In this document: positions 16,308 to 25,225 of the stretch, one piece after another
Numbering within the stretch: position 1 is the stretch's first letter
How the letters are laid out: each line of letters starts with the position of its first letter
Assembly: GCF_002174305.1 (NCBI RefSeq)
Contig: NZ_MIJB01000023.1
Coordinates: forward strand, 1 to 64,000
Direction: 5' to 3'
DNA from: Aeromicrobium sp. PE09-221
Lineage (GTDB): Bacteria; Actinomycetota; Actinomycetes; Propionibacteriales; Nocardioidaceae
DNA: 64,000 bases
Notes under the pieces: model-generated
The model's database searches: none
Seen by the model: only the letters and a program-made list of their open reading frames with translations
Told to the model about the DNA's origin: nothing
Program-made: the position numbers and the translations under genes

Positions 16308-19300
16308 GCCCCCTCACCCCCGACGGTGAAGGTGCTCTTGGCCGGGCACACGGTCTCGAACTCGCAGAACGAACAGGTCTGGGGCATCGCCGCGAAGCGC
16401 TCGGACCGCATGGTCTCGACCGACGTGCGGACGAGGTCGACGGCGAAGAACGGCTCGTCACCGCCGGGGGCGTCCTGGGGTTGCACCTTGGGATCATCAG
16501 GATGCTTGGCCCCAGCCGCCGCGCGGAGCTGAACCAGCTCAGCTCCGCCCGCGGGCGCTCCCGGGGCGAGATCGTCGACCGCACCATGCTGCACGGCGAG
16601 CTGGTAGACGCCCAGCTGCGGATGCTCGGCGACATCAGCACCACGCGGAGGATTCTTGGAGGTCTTGAGATCGACCACGTGCACTCGGCCATCGGCATCC
16701 AATTCGACGCGATCCATCGAGCCGCGCAGGACCGCGCGCTCACCGTCGAGCTCCAGCTCGACCGAGAACTCGTGCTCTGCGGCGATCACCCGGCGGGGAT
16801 TGGCGACATGCCAACGCGCGAACCTCACGAGGGCCTCACGAGCCGCGCCTTTCTCGCGTTCGCTGATCCACGGGGCGGCGAAATCCAACCGCCCCCAGAC
16901 GGCGTCGAGGTGGTCCATCATCGCCTCGACATCGGGAGCATCCTCACCGCGACGGACGATGTCGGCGGCAAGCGCGTGCACGATGAGCCCGAATCCCTGT
17001 GCCGCGGAACTCGCGCGCGAGCCGCGCACCTCACGCGAGAGGAACCACTTGAGCGAGCAGCTCGTGATATCGCCGACCGTCGAACCGGACAAGCCGAGAG
17101 CCGACTCCGTGTCCTTGATCGGCTCCTCGTTGACGGTCAACTCCCGCACACCCCACCAGCGGTCGGGATGCGCGGCGCGACCGGACCGGAGATCGTGCCG
17201 GGCGATCTCGGCCAGCATCGCCGCCGCCTCGGATCGCAGGGCGGGATCAGTCGCATCGCCGTAACGGCGCAACTGCGCGATGACCGCTCGCAGCGAGAGC
17301 GGGCGGTGCGGGCGAGCGCGTGGCAGCTCGGACCGATCCTGCGGACCGAAGCCAGCGGCCAGCAGCTCGCGCACGAAACGGGAGGGTTGGTCGCCATCGT
17401 CGGTGGGCGTCTCGACCGCGGTGACGAGGAGGCGGCGGCTCGCCCGGGTGCAGGCGACATAGAACAGCCGCCGCTCCTCGCGCAGTCGCTCGGCCCGCTC
17501 GCTGGCATGCGCCCCCGCGAGGTTCTCCGCGCCGAGCAGTGACCCACGGAAGCGCAGGTCCGGCCAACGCTCCTCCTGCACTCCGGAGACGACCACTAAC
17601 GGCCACTCCAGTCCCTTGGCTCGATGCGCCGTCATCAGGCGGACGGCGGCAGGACGCATCTGGCTCACGACGAGCTGATCGGCGGGGATCTGCTGGGCGC
17701 GCAGATCGGCGATGAAGTTGGCGACCCCCATCCGCCGCTTGCGCTGTTCGCCACGAGCCGCGTGGTGGAAGAGCGCGACGACCGCATCGAGATCACGGTC
17801 GGCCGCCAACCGGCCCTCGCCACCCTCCTCCCACTGGCCGAGAAGGCGGGATGGCCATCCTGTCCCGTCCCACAGCGTCCAGAGCACCTGCTCGGGTGGC
17901 TCGCCCTGCTCGATCTGCCGAGCGGCCCGGCGCAGCAGGGCGGCAAGGCGGCGCGTGAGCTCGACCGCCTCGGCGGTGGCCGGCTCCAGTCTGCCGAGGC
18001 CGAGCATGGCCGGATCGAGCAGGGCATCGGCGATCAGCTCGGGCGAACGGCGGTCCGGGGTGCGACGGCGCAGCGCTCGCCCGACCCGGCGGAGCGCCGG
18101 AGCGTCGAGGCCGGCGAGCGGACCCGTCAGCAAGGTCTGGGCGTGCTCAGGATCGAGCGGGAAACCCCGTGCCACGAGGTCGGCCGCCTCCAGCGCCGAC
18201 AAGAGCGCCCGCACGGCGGGCTCGGCGACCAGGGGCACCTCGTCGCCGGCGACCTCGACCGGGACGCCGGCCGGGACGAGGACCCGCTGCAGCCTCGACA
18301 GATCGCTGCCCGAACGCACGAGCACGGCCATCTGCGACCACGCCCAGCCGTCCTCGAGATGAGCGTGACGCAGGACCTCCGCGATGTGCTCGGCCTCTGC
18401 GGTGGCCGAGGCGTACGTCTCGACGACGACCTCGCCTTCGTACGGAGCCTCCGATGCGACCTCCCGGTGCCGGCGCAGGACCTGCGGGTCGAGGCTCCCG
18501 GGATGGCCGACCCCGCCGAGGACCGTCTGCGCCGCCGCCAGCACCCGGGGGCCGAACCGGCGCGTCACGCGCAACGCCATGACCTCGGCCCCGGCACCCG
18601 GCACCCCGAACTGGTCGGTGAAACGCAGGATCCCGGTGGGGTCGGCGCCGCGGAATCCGTAGATCGCCTGGTCATGGTCGCCGACCGCGATGAGCCCCTG
18701 CCCGCCGCCGGTGAGCGCGTGCAGCAGATCGACCTGCATCGGATCAGTGTCCTGATATTCGTCGACTACCACGAGCCGGAAGCGACGGCGCAACTCGGCG
18801 GCGATACGCGGGTCGTCCAGCATCCGCCGTGCCGAGGTGACCAGGGTCGAGTAGTCGGCCAGATTGGCCAGCGCGGTGACCTGCTCGTACTCCTCGATGG
18901 CGTCGGCCAGGCGCGACCAGTCCGGCCGCTCGCGTTCCGCTGCCAGCTGACGCAGATCATCGACGGTCAGGCCCTCGGCCGCGAGGCGGCTCATGAACCC
19001 ATCGATCTCGGCAGCGAAGCCGCGGGTGCGGAGCGCCTCGCGCAGCGCGGCTGGCCAGGAGGCGATGTCGTGACCCGCCAGCAGCTCGGTGATGACGGCA
19101 TCGCGTTCCGGTGCGGTCAGCAGGTCGGCAGGGGCCGCGTAGGTCTCGGGGTCGCTGAACTCGCGGACCAATGCGTAGCAGAAGGAGTGGAAGGTCAGCG
19201 CCGAGACGGCCGATGCGGTGGCGGTGCGGCGAGCGCCGATGCGCGCACGCAGCTCTTCAGCGGCCTTGCGGCTGAAGGTGAGCACGAGGACCTCGTCGGG

Positions 19301-19489
19301 ACTCAGCTCACCGCGCTCGAGCCGATCGACGACGACCTCGACGATGGTGGTGGTCTTGCCCGTCCCGGGACCGGCGAGCACCAGCAACGGCCCGCCGCGG
19401 TGATCGACGACGGCCTGCTGGCTGGCATCGAGCCGCGGGGCGATCGCGGGGGTGTCATCGGGTGCGACGACGCGGTACTCCAGGGGCAT
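16304..19489 (-). CDS. adnA: Helicase-nuclease subunit AdnA
   Basis: The 1061-residue partner of AdnB has Walker A GPGTGKT (40-46), VLTFSRKAAEELRARI, VVDEYQDTDPMQ, GDHDQAIYGFRG and RLMTAHRAKGLEW. Its C-terminal nuclease domain has VVDLKTSKN and QLGVYQLAV. An iron-sulfur cluster is suggested by one Cys (ITSCSLKWF) before the nuclease and CSFCEFETVCP after it, as in AddB-type nucleases. The start is uncertain: ATG 19489 is preferred, with GTG 19495 and TTG 19501 close upstream. It lies directly after the alkyltransferase-like gene and matches Rv3202c in position. It acts with AdnB in end resection. Confidence 0.93.
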   Translation of the reverse strand: MPLEYRVVAPDDTPAIAPRLDASQQAVVDHRGGPLLVLAGPGTGKTTTIVEVVVDRLERGELSPDEVLVLTFSRKAAEELRARIGARRTATASAVSALTFHSFCYALVREFSDPETYAAPADLLTAPERDAVITELLAGHDIASWPAALREALRTRGFAAEIDGFMSRLAAEGLTVDDLRQLAAERERPDWSRLADAIEEYEQVTALANLADYSTLVTSARRMLDDPRIAAELRRRFRLVVVDEYQDTDPMQVDLLHALTGGGQGLIAVGDHDQAIYGFRGADPTGILRFTDQFGVPGAGAEVMALRVTRRFGPRVLAAAQTVLGGVGHPGSLDPQVLRRHREVASEAPYEGEVVVETYASATAEAEHIAEVLRHAHLEDGWAWSQMAVLVRSGSDLSRLQRVLVPAGVPVEVAGDEVPLVAEPAVRALLSALEAADLVARGFPLDPEHAQTLLTGPLAGLDAPALRRVGRALRRRTPDRRSPELIADALLDPAMLGLGRLEPATAEAVELTRRLAALLRRAARQIEQGEPPEQVLWTLWDGTGWPSRLLGQWEEGGEGRLAADRDLDAVVALFHHAARGEQRKRRMGVANFIADLRAQQIPADQLVVSQMRPAAVRLMTAHRAKGLEWPLVVVSGVQEERWPDLRFRGSLLGAENLAGAHASERAERLREERRLFYVACTRASRRLLVTAVETPTDDGDQPSRFVRELLAAGFGPQDRSELPRARPHRPLSLRAVIAQLRRYGDATDPALRSEAAAMLAEIARHDLRSGRAAHPDRWWGVRELTVNEEPIKDTESALGLSGSTVGDITSCSLKWFLSREVRGSRASSAAQGFGLIVHALAADIVRRGEDAPDVEAMMDHLDAVWGRLDFAAPWISEREKGAAREALVRFARWHVANPRRVIAAEHEFSVELELDGERAVLRGSMDRVELDADGRVHVVDLKTSKNPPRGADVAEHPQLGVYQLAVQHGAVDDLAPGAPAGGAELVQLRAAAGAKHPDDPKVQPQDAPGGDEPFFAVDLVRTSVETMRSERFAAMPQTCSFCEFETVCPAKSTFTVGGEGA

Positions 19490-19501
19490 GCTCACATGCA
19501 A

Positions 19502-19753
19502 TCAGATGCCACCGACAGCTCGGGGAACATCCACCCTTCCGCGCTTGACGGGCGTGGACTCGCGGGCCCAGTGCTCCTGCGCCTCTATCATCAGCGGGGC
19601 CGGGAGGGTGCCGTCGGCGCGCACCACACGCCACCAGCACACGAGATGGCCGAGTCGCGACATCACCTGGCCGACCTGACGCGGCCCGCCCTGGCCGATC
19701 TCCTCGGCGATCAGGCCGTAGGTGAGCACCTGGCCCGGGGGAATCGCTTCCAC
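19502..19753 (-). CDS. Alkyltransferase-like (MGMT-fold) DNA-binding protein
   Basis: The protein has the DNA-binding domain of O6-alkylguanine transferases: IPPGQVLTYGLIAEEIG, a helix-turn-helix recognition part (PRQVGQVMSRL) and CWWRVVRADGTL. In that last part the catalytic PCHRV is replaced by CWWRV, as in alkyltransferase-like proteins that bind, but do not repair, O6-alkylguanine. The first standard start (GTG 19753) omits the usual N-terminal helix. In-frame codons continue upstream as EEFDERVLARVEAIPPG to a CTG at 19789, which may be the real start. It lies between moeZ and adnA, equivalent to Rv3204. Confidence 0.82.
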   Translation of the reverse strand: MEAIPPGQVLTYGLIAEEIGQGGPRQVGQVMSRLGHLVCWWRVVRADGTLPAPLMIEAQEHWARESTPVKRGRVDVPRAVGGI

Positions 19754-19806
19754 CCGGGCCAGGACACGTTCGTCGAACTCTTCGCTCAGAGCCGCTCACT
19801 CACCGA

Positions 19807-20979
19807 TCAGTAGGCGGGCTGCGAGGGATCGATCTGGTCGACCCAGGCCGAGACCCCGCCGCCCACGTGGACCGCGTCGGAGTAGCCCGCGCCCTTCAGC
19901 ACGGCCAGAGCCTCCGCCGAGCGCACACCGGACTTGCAGTACAGCACGACCTGCTTGTCCTGGGAGAGCTGCTCGAAGGCCTTGCCCGAGAGCACGTCGC
20001 CCTTGGGGATGAGCACCGAGCCCGGGATCTTGTTGATCTCGTACTCGTTCGGCTCGCGGACGTCGACGAGCGCGAAGTCGCGTCCGCCGTCGGCGCGCTC
20101 CTTGAGCCAGCCGTCGAGGGTCTGGACGCTGATGGTCGACCCGGCGGCCGCCTCGGCGGCCTCCTCACTCACCGCCCCGCAGAAGGCGACGTAATCATCC
20201 ATGAGTTCTGTTGGAGGAGCCGTGTCAGGTGAACGCCGAACCCTCAACGTTGTATAACGCATCTCCAACGCGTCGTAGACCATCAGACGGCCGATCAGCG
20301 GGTCGCCGATGCCGGTGATGAGCTTGATCGCCTCGGTGACCATGATCGAGCCGATCGAGGCGCACAGGACGCCCAGCACGCCGCCCTCGGCGCACGACGG
20401 GACCATCCCCGGCGGCGGCGGCTCGGGATACAGGTCGCGGTACTGCGGACCCTCTTGGGCCCAGAAGACCGACACCTGGCCCTCGAAGCGGTAGATCGAG
20501 CCCCAGACATACGGCTTGCCGAGGATCACGGCCGCGTCGTTGACGAGATAACGCGTGGCGAAGTTGTCGGTGCCGTCCAGGATGAGGTCGTACTGACTGA
20601 AGATGTCGAGGACGTTGTCGTTGTCCAGACGCTCCTGGTGCACGATCGTCTTCACATACGGATTGGTCTCGGCCACCGACTCCGCGGCGCTGAGCGCCTT
20701 GGGCTTGTCGATATCGGACTGACCGTGGATGATCTGGCGCTGCAGGTTGGACTCATCGACGACGTCATCGTCGATGATGCCGAGGGTTCCGACACCGGCG
20801 GCGGCCAGATACAGCAACGCAGGGCTGCCGAGTCCGCCCGCGCCGATCACGAGGACCTTGGCGTTCTTGAGGCGCTTCTGGCCGGTCATCCCGACATCGG
20901 GGATGATCAGATGGCGACTGTAACGGCGGACCTCGTCGATCGTGAGTTCGTCGGCGGGTTCCACGAGTGGGGCTACCAA
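19807..20979 (-). CDS. moeZ: MoeZ: sulfur-carrier adenylyltransferase with rhodanese domain
   Basis: The 390-residue protein has an N-terminal ThiF/MoeB domain with the nucleotide-binding motif VIGAGGLGSPALLYLAAAG, the RQIIHGQSDIDKPKA arginine-finger region and the active-site loop EGGVLGVLC. A C-terminal rhodanese domain (about 285-385) follows, with VVLYCKSGVRSAEA as the catalytic Cys loop. It adenylates and sulfurates small sulfur carriers for molybdopterin or cysteine synthesis. The linker motif YVAFCG resembles mycobacterial MoeZ and lacks the zinc CxxC of MoeB. The start is TTG with AAGGAG six bases upstream. The gene is equivalent to Rv3206c. Confidence 0.94.
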   Translation of the reverse strand: MVAPLVEPADELTIDEVRRYSRHLIIPDVGMTGQKRLKNAKVLVIGAGGLGSPALLYLAAAGVGTLGIIDDDVVDESNLQRQIIHGQSDIDKPKALSAAESVAETNPYVKTIVHQERLDNDNVLDIFSQYDLILDGTDNFATRYLVNDAAVILGKPYVWGSIYRFEGQVSVFWAQEGPQYRDLYPEPPPPGMVPSCAEGGVLGVLCASIGSIMVTEAIKLITGIGDPLIGRLMVYDALEMRYTTLRVRRSPDTAPPTELMDDYVAFCGAVSEEAAEAAAGSTISVQTLDGWLKERADGGRDFALVDVREPNEYEINKIPGSVLIPKGDVLSGKAFEQLSQDKQVVLYCKSGVRSAEALAVLKGAGYSDAVHVGGGVSAWVDQIDPSQPAY

Positions 20980-21106
20980 AGGTCTCTCCTTCTCCCCTGG
21001 GGTGCTGATGTCGGTACAACCATGAGGACGTGCCTATTGTTCCCTGCCGGCGAGCACGGGCCGGAGGCTGTCCAGATCATGAACGCCCACCCACTACGCT
21101 GGCGTG

Positions 21107-21748
21107 GTGAGTTCCCCTCCCGATGCCCGTCCCCGCACCAGTCGACTTCCCCGCGATGCTCGCCGTGCGCAGCTGCTGGGAGTCGCCCGCGAGGTCTTCG
21201 TCGAGCAGGGTTACCACTCCGCGTCCATGGACGAGATCGCCGAGCGCGCGGGCGTCTCCAAACCGGTGCTGTACCAGCACTTCCCCGGCAAGCTCGACCT
21301 GTATCTCGCCCTGCTGACCACCTCGGCGGATGAGATCATCGCGGGCGTCACCACGGCGCTGGCCTCCACGACGGACAACCGCCGACGCGTGCAGGCCACG
21401 ATCGAGCTGTGGTTCGACTATGTCGATGCCCAGGGGCAGTCCTTCCTGCTGGTGTTCGGTTCGGACCTGACCAATGATCCCGAGGTCCGCGACATCGTCG
21501 ACCGGGTGATCAGCGAGTCGGCCTCGGCCATCGCGGAGGTCATCAGCGAGGACACCGATCTGCCCGATGCCGCGGCGCAACTGCTCGCGGTCAGCCTGGT
21601 GGGCATGGGCCATGTCGGCGCGCGCAACTGGCTCTCCGCCGAGTCCTCTCTCGGCCGCGACGAGGCCGTCCAGCTCGTGTCGGCGCTCGCGTGGCGCGGT
21701 ATCGGCGGTTTCCCCAATCCTCATCGTCAACCCACCGAAGGAGAATGA
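21107..21748 (+). CDS. TetR family transcriptional regulator
   Basis: The 213-residue protein has an N-terminal TetR helix-turn-helix (about 14-60, VAREVFVEQGYHSASMDEIA and AGVSKPVLYQHFPGK) and an all-helical C-terminal ligand domain. The ligand and targets are unknown. The GTG at 21107 lies six bases after TACGCT (21095-21100), consistent with a leaderless message; a GTG at 21104 is the alternative. The stop overlaps the start of the DUF3107 gene (ATGA), so the two are coupled. Its position is that of Rv3208, next to moeZ and the DUF3107 gene TB9.4. Confidence 0.9.
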   Translation: MSSPPDARPRTSRLPRDARRAQLLGVAREVFVEQGYHSASMDEIAERAGVSKPVLYQHFPGKLDLYLALLTTSADEIIAGVTTALASTTDNRRRVQATIELWFDYVDAQGQSFLLVFGSDLTNDPEVRDIVDRVISESASAIAEVISEDTDLPDAAAQLLAVSLVGMGHVGARNWLSAESSLGRDEAVQLVSALAWRGIGGFPNPHRQPTEGE

Positions 21749-21978
21749 CCGTGGAGGTCAAGATCGGCGTCCAGAACGCCTCCCGTGAACTGTCCGTCGA
21801 GACCGATGCCGCACCCGAGGAGGTGCTGGGCGAGTTGAACGCCGCGATCGAGAAGGAGACGGTGTTCAGCCTCAGCGATGCCAAGGGCCGGACCGTCGCC
21901 GTCCCGGCGGACAAGGTCGCCTACCTGTACTTCACCTCCGACACCGGCCGCAAGGTCGGCTTCGGCATCGGCGGCTGA
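21745..21978 (+). CDS. DUF3107 family protein
   Basis: The 77-residue protein (MTVEVKIGVQNASRELSVET, ending GRKVGFGIGG) is the conserved actinobacterial DUF3107 protein, known in mycobacteria as TB9.4 (Rv3208A). It is a small beta-rich protein with a hydrophobic C-terminal strand (VAYLYFTS); its function is not established. The ATG at 21745 has a good GAAGGAG site and overlaps the stop of the TetR gene by four bases, so it is expressed with that regulator. The upstream in-frame extension within the TetR gene is rejected. Confidence 0.9.
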   Translation: MTVEVKIGVQNASRELSVETDAAPEEVLGELNAAIEKETVFSLSDAKGRTVAVPADKVAYLYFTSDTGRKVGFGIGG

Positions 21979-21994
21979 GTCCCTGGCGTCAGGG

Positions 21995-22690
21995 TCAGGC
22001 GGCGAGGCCGAGCTTGTCCATACGCGCGGTGTGCGCCTCGGTCAGTCGGGTCAGCATACGGCCGATGACCGTGAGGTCCATGATCGCGCCGGGGCGGTCG
22101 GCATTGCCCACCAGCACCGCGGTCAGGGCATCGCGCTCCGCCACGACCGTCTGGGCCTGGCTCAGGGCCTCGCCCATGAACCGGCGGCCCCAGAGCGCAA
22201 GCTTCCCACCGACCCGCGGTTCCTCCATGATCGCATCGCGGATGACGTCGACGACGAATTCGGAGTGTCCGGTGCCGCTGAGCGTGTCGAGCACGAGCTC
22301 GCGCGTATCGGCATCGAGGAATGCGGCGATCTCGCGATAGAAGTCGGCTGCGAGGCCGTCTCCGACATACGCCTTGAGCAGTCCCTCCAGGAAGTCCCCC
22401 GGCTGCGTCCGCGCATGGAATCGCTCGAAGATCGGCCGGAACGGCAGCATCGCCTCGTAGGGATCCTCCCCCAGCGCGACGAGCCGATCGCGCAACTGCG
22501 TGAAGTGCTGCCATTCCGCGGAGGCCATCGCCGCGACCTCGGCCTCCTGGGCCAGCGTGGGGGCCATCTTGGCGTCCTCGGCGAGCCGCTCCCAGGCACT
22601 GATCTCACCGTAGGCCAGCAGTCCCAGCAGCTCGACGACGCCTTGCCGGTAGGCTGGGTCATCGAAGGCGTTCGGTACGGCGGCGGTCAT
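21995..22690 (-). CDS. Ferritin-like fold protein (MiaE-like)
   Basis: The 231-residue helical protein corresponds to Rv3210c and to the actinobacterial ferritin-like-fold family related to the tRNA hydroxylase MiaE. Candidate metal ligands are in EISAWERLAEDA, ASAEWQHFTQLRDR, EIAAFL and SGTGHSEFVVDVI (residues about 28-150). A di-iron site is plausible but cannot be proved from sequence alone. The start ATG at 22690 faces the divergent helicase gene. Its partner and substrate are unknown. No signal peptide is visible, so it should be cytoplasmic. Confidence 0.82.
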   Translation of the reverse strand: MTAAVPNAFDDPAYRQGVVELLGLLAYGEISAWERLAEDAKMAPTLAQEAEVAAMASAEWQHFTQLRDRLVALGEDPYEAMLPFRPIFERFHARTQPGDFLEGLLKAYVGDGLAADFYREIAAFLDADTRELVLDTLSGTGHSEFVVDVIRDAIMEEPRVGGKLALWGRRFMGEALSQAQTVVAERDALTAVLVGNADRPGAIMDLTVIGRMLTRLTEAHTARMDKLGLAA

Positions 22691-22790
22691 GCACCGCAGC
22701 GTAGCGCGGCACGATGCATCATGTGAGGCCGCCCGAGCGATACAGACGTGCGACGTCCGCGGACGTCAGAGAAGAAATCCGAGAAGAACC

Positions 22791-24284
22791 CTGACTACTT
22801 TCACCGAACTGGGCGTCGAGTCCTCCATCGCCGAAGCCTTGGCCGAGGTCGGCATCACCACGCCGTTCCCAATCCAGGAGATGACCCTGCAGGTCGGTCT
22901 CATGGGCACCGACCTCATCGGCCAGGCGCGTACCGGCACCGGTAAGACCCTCGCCTTTTCCATTCCCGTCATCCAGCGCACCCTCATCCCCGGCGATGCC
23001 GACTACGACGAGCTCGCCGCACCGGGCAAGCCCCAAGCCCTCATCGTCGCCCCGACACGTGAGCTGGCCCTGCAGGTCGCCAAGGACGTCGACACCGCGT
23101 CCAAGCACCGAGGGACCCGCAATCTGACGATCTACGGCGGCGTGCCGTACGAGCCGCAGCTCGAGGCGCTCGAATCGGGTGTCGACATCGTCACCGGCAC
23201 CCCGGGCCGGATCCTCGACCTGATCAATCGCGGTGCCCTCGACGTCAGCCACGTCAAGTCGCTGGTCCTCGACGAAGCTGATGAGATGCTCGATCTGGGC
23301 TTCCTGCCCGATGTCGAGGCTATCCTCGCGCGCACGCCCGAGACCCGCCAGACGATGTTGTTCAGCGCGACCATGCCCGGTGCGATCGTCTCGCTGGCCC
23401 GTAAGCACATGCACCACCCCATGAACATCCGGGCGGAGTCCGCTGAGGCCAACCAGACCGTGCCCGCCACGAATCAGTTCGTCTGGCAGGCGCACGATAT
23501 GGACAAGCCGGAGGTCGTGGCGCGGATCCTGCAGGCCGATGACGTCGGCCGTGTGATCATCTTCACCCGCACCAAGCGCCAGGCGCAGCGGGTGGCGGAT
23601 GACCTCGCCGATCGCGGTTTCCCGGCCTCTCCCCTGCACGGCGACATGGCGCAGAAGGCGCGCGAGAAGGCTCTGCAGGGCTTCCGCGACGGCGAGGTGA
23701 GCATCCTCGTCGCGACCGATGTCGCCGCGCGCGGCATCGATGTCGCGGGCATCACGCACGTCATCAACTACACATGCCCCGAGGACGACAAGACCTATGT
23801 GCACCGCATCGGCCGCACCGGGCGTGCGGGCGCGAGCGGCACTGCCGTCACCTTCGTCGATTGGGCCGATATCCAGCGCTGGAAGCTCATCAACACCGCA
23901 CTCGATCTGCCCTTCGAGGAGCCGGAGGAGACCTACTCCACCTCCGAGCACCTGTTCCGCGATCTCGGCATCGACCCGAAGGTCAAGGGCCGGCTGAAGC
24001 CGGCGGCCCCGCGGGAGCCGAAGCCCAAGCAGGGTGATCGTCAGTCCTCCGGTTCGGGCGGCTCGTCACGCAATCGACAGCGCAACCGCCGGTCCTCCGG
24101 TGGCTCCGGCGGCTCGCCAGAGCCCTCGACCGAGAAGGCGCAGGCCTCCTCCGGTGACGCCCAGCCGCGTACCGGTGAGGACGGACAGCCACGTCGACGG
24201 CGTCGTCGCCGCCGTCATTCCGGCGGTGGCGGCTCGGGTGAGGGCAACGCCACCTCGGCTCCGGCCTCCACCTCCAACAATTGA
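22791..24284 (+). CDS. DEAD-box RNA helicase (RhlE-like)
   Basis: The 497-residue protein has the full set of DEAD-box motifs: the Q motif (FTELGV and PFPIQ), ARTGTGKTLAF, PTRELALQ, TPGRILD, DEADEML, SAT, TRTKRQAQ, DVAARGIDV and HRIGRTGRAG. After residue about 400 comes a basic Gly/Ser/Arg-rich tail typical of RNA helicases in actinobacteria. It unwinds RNA during ribosome assembly or decay. The conserved N-terminus TTFTELGV begins directly after a CTG at 22791, preceded by GAGAAGA. The only standard upstream start (ATG 22689) overlaps the start of the divergent gene, so CTG initiation is likely. It is equivalent to Rv3211. Confidence 0.9.
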   Translation: MTTFTELGVESSIAEALAEVGITTPFPIQEMTLQVGLMGTDLIGQARTGTGKTLAFSIPVIQRTLIPGDADYDELAAPGKPQALIVAPTRELALQVAKDVDTASKHRGTRNLTIYGGVPYEPQLEALESGVDIVTGTPGRILDLINRGALDVSHVKSLVLDEADEMLDLGFLPDVEAILARTPETRQTMLFSATMPGAIVSLARKHMHHPMNIRAESAEANQTVPATNQFVWQAHDMDKPEVVARILQADDVGRVIIFTRTKRQAQRVADDLADRGFPASPLHGDMAQKAREKALQGFRDGEVSILVATDVAARGIDVAGITHVINYTCPEDDKTYVHRIGRTGRAGASGTAVTFVDWADIQRWKLINTALDLPFEEPEETYSTSEHLFRDLGIDPKVKGRLKPAAPREPKPKQGDRQSSGSGGSSRNRQRNRRSSGGSGGSPEPSTEKAQASSGDAQPRTGEDGQPRRRRRRRRHSGGGGSGEGNATSAPASTSNN

Positions 24285-24296
24285 TACCCGTACGTC

Positions 24297-24563
24297 TCGA
24301 TGGGCGGTGAGCAGTCACGTACCTGACCGCTCACGCCCCAGGCTGTCTGGAGACTAAGGATGTGATTCCGTGGTCGCCATGGCAACCGCAGAATCACATC
24401 CTTAGTCTCCGTGGGACGAAGCATGTGACTCTGCGGTTGCTATAGCAGCCCTAGAAACACATCGTCCGTCGCCTCGTGCACCGCGAGCGACGAGCGAGCG
24501 GGCCGGTAGTGGTTGACCGCTCACCGCCCATCGTCGTAATACGGGATAACTCACCGCCCACGG
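24297..24563. repeat. Cluster of nested and repeated palindromes
   Basis: The whole 305-bp gap between two convergent genes is palindromic. A hairpin at 24301-24339 carries GGGCGGTGAG-type arms, and the same arm returns inverted at 24514-24533 and 24547-24563. Between these, 24349-24368 pairs perfectly with 24391-24410 (20 bp). A second unit at 24419-24466 matches the inverted 48-nt unit at 24356-24403 at 36 of 48 positions. No coding frame is seen. Confidence 0.75.
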
Positions 24564-24589
24564 AGGTGAGGGGTGTCAGCGGGGAGGCG

Positions 24590-25225
24590 TCAGACGACGA
24601 TGACCGGGGTGCCCATCGGCGCCCAGTCCCAGAGGAAAGCGGCGTCTTCGATGTCCTGACGGATGCACCCGGCCGAGAGCGCCACGCCCAGATCGTCGAG
24701 GGACTGCTCCAGCTGACCGTCATGATCGACGGGGATCGCGTGGAAGCCGATCGGCTCGCTCCAGCCGGTGGTGAACTCGACGAAATACTCCATCGTGCCC
24801 GAATTGTCGAAGCTCGTGGCGTGCCGATAGCGTGCCCGCACCTCGTACGAGCCCGGGTCGAGATTGTCGAAGCGGCTGCCGGACACCAGATAGGTGGACG
24901 TGACGGTGCCGTCGTCCTCCACGAGCCAGACCCGTTGGTCCCCTTGGCTGAACACCACCCGGCGGCCCTCCCCCGAGTCCGCCGGTACCGCGGGATCCGC
25001 CTCCTCGGCTGGCGGCTCCTCGGGCTCCGGCTCGGCCGGCGGGACGACCTCCTGGGCGAGCACGGGCAGGGTCGCGCGCACGAGCGCCGGCGTGTCGTCG
25101 TCACCCGCACTCGACGACGGCGCCAGGATCGCCGTCAGTCCGATGCCGAGGGACACGGTGACCGAACCGAAGAACATCGTCCCCCGGGCTCGCATCCGCT
25201 GCGAGGAGCGGCGGTGCTTACCCAT
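24590..25225 (-). CDS. L,D-transpeptidase (YkuD domain), secreted
   Basis: The 211-residue protein has a positively charged N-terminus, a hydrophobic segment (about 19-39), a Pro/Glu/Ala-rich linker (about 55-90) and a C-terminal YkuD domain. The catalytic motif is a variant, SAGCIRQ with an upstream GFHAIP, compared with the usual HxxxxxxSHGCIRN; the Cys and the Arg are kept. It should act on peptidoglycan outside the membrane, making 3-3 cross-links or attaching proteins. ATG 25225 overlaps the end of the parA-like gene by eight bases, so they form an operon. The gene converges on the helicase gene. Confidence 0.82.
   Translation of the reverse strand: MGKHRRSSQRMRARGTMFFGSVTVSLGIGLTAILAPSSSAGDDDTPALVRATLPVLAQEVVPPAEPEPEEPPAEEADPAVPADSGEGRRVVFSQGDQRVWLVEDDGTVTSTYLVSGSRFDNLDPGSYEVRARYRHATSFDNSGTMEYFVEFTTGWSEPIGFHAIPVDHDGQLEQSLDDLGVALSAGCIRQDIEDAAFLWDWAPMGTPVIVV

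Noticed and set aside
14619-16532. A 637-codon plus-strand frame opposite adnB
   Set aside because: Antisense shadow of AdnB with no recognisable domain.
17624-19813. A 729-codon plus-strand frame opposite adnA
   Set aside because: Antisense shadow of AdnA; composition follows the complement of the real gene.
24297-24563. CRISPR array
   Set aside because: Copies are few, mostly inverted, diverged and unevenly spaced, and no cas gene is near.
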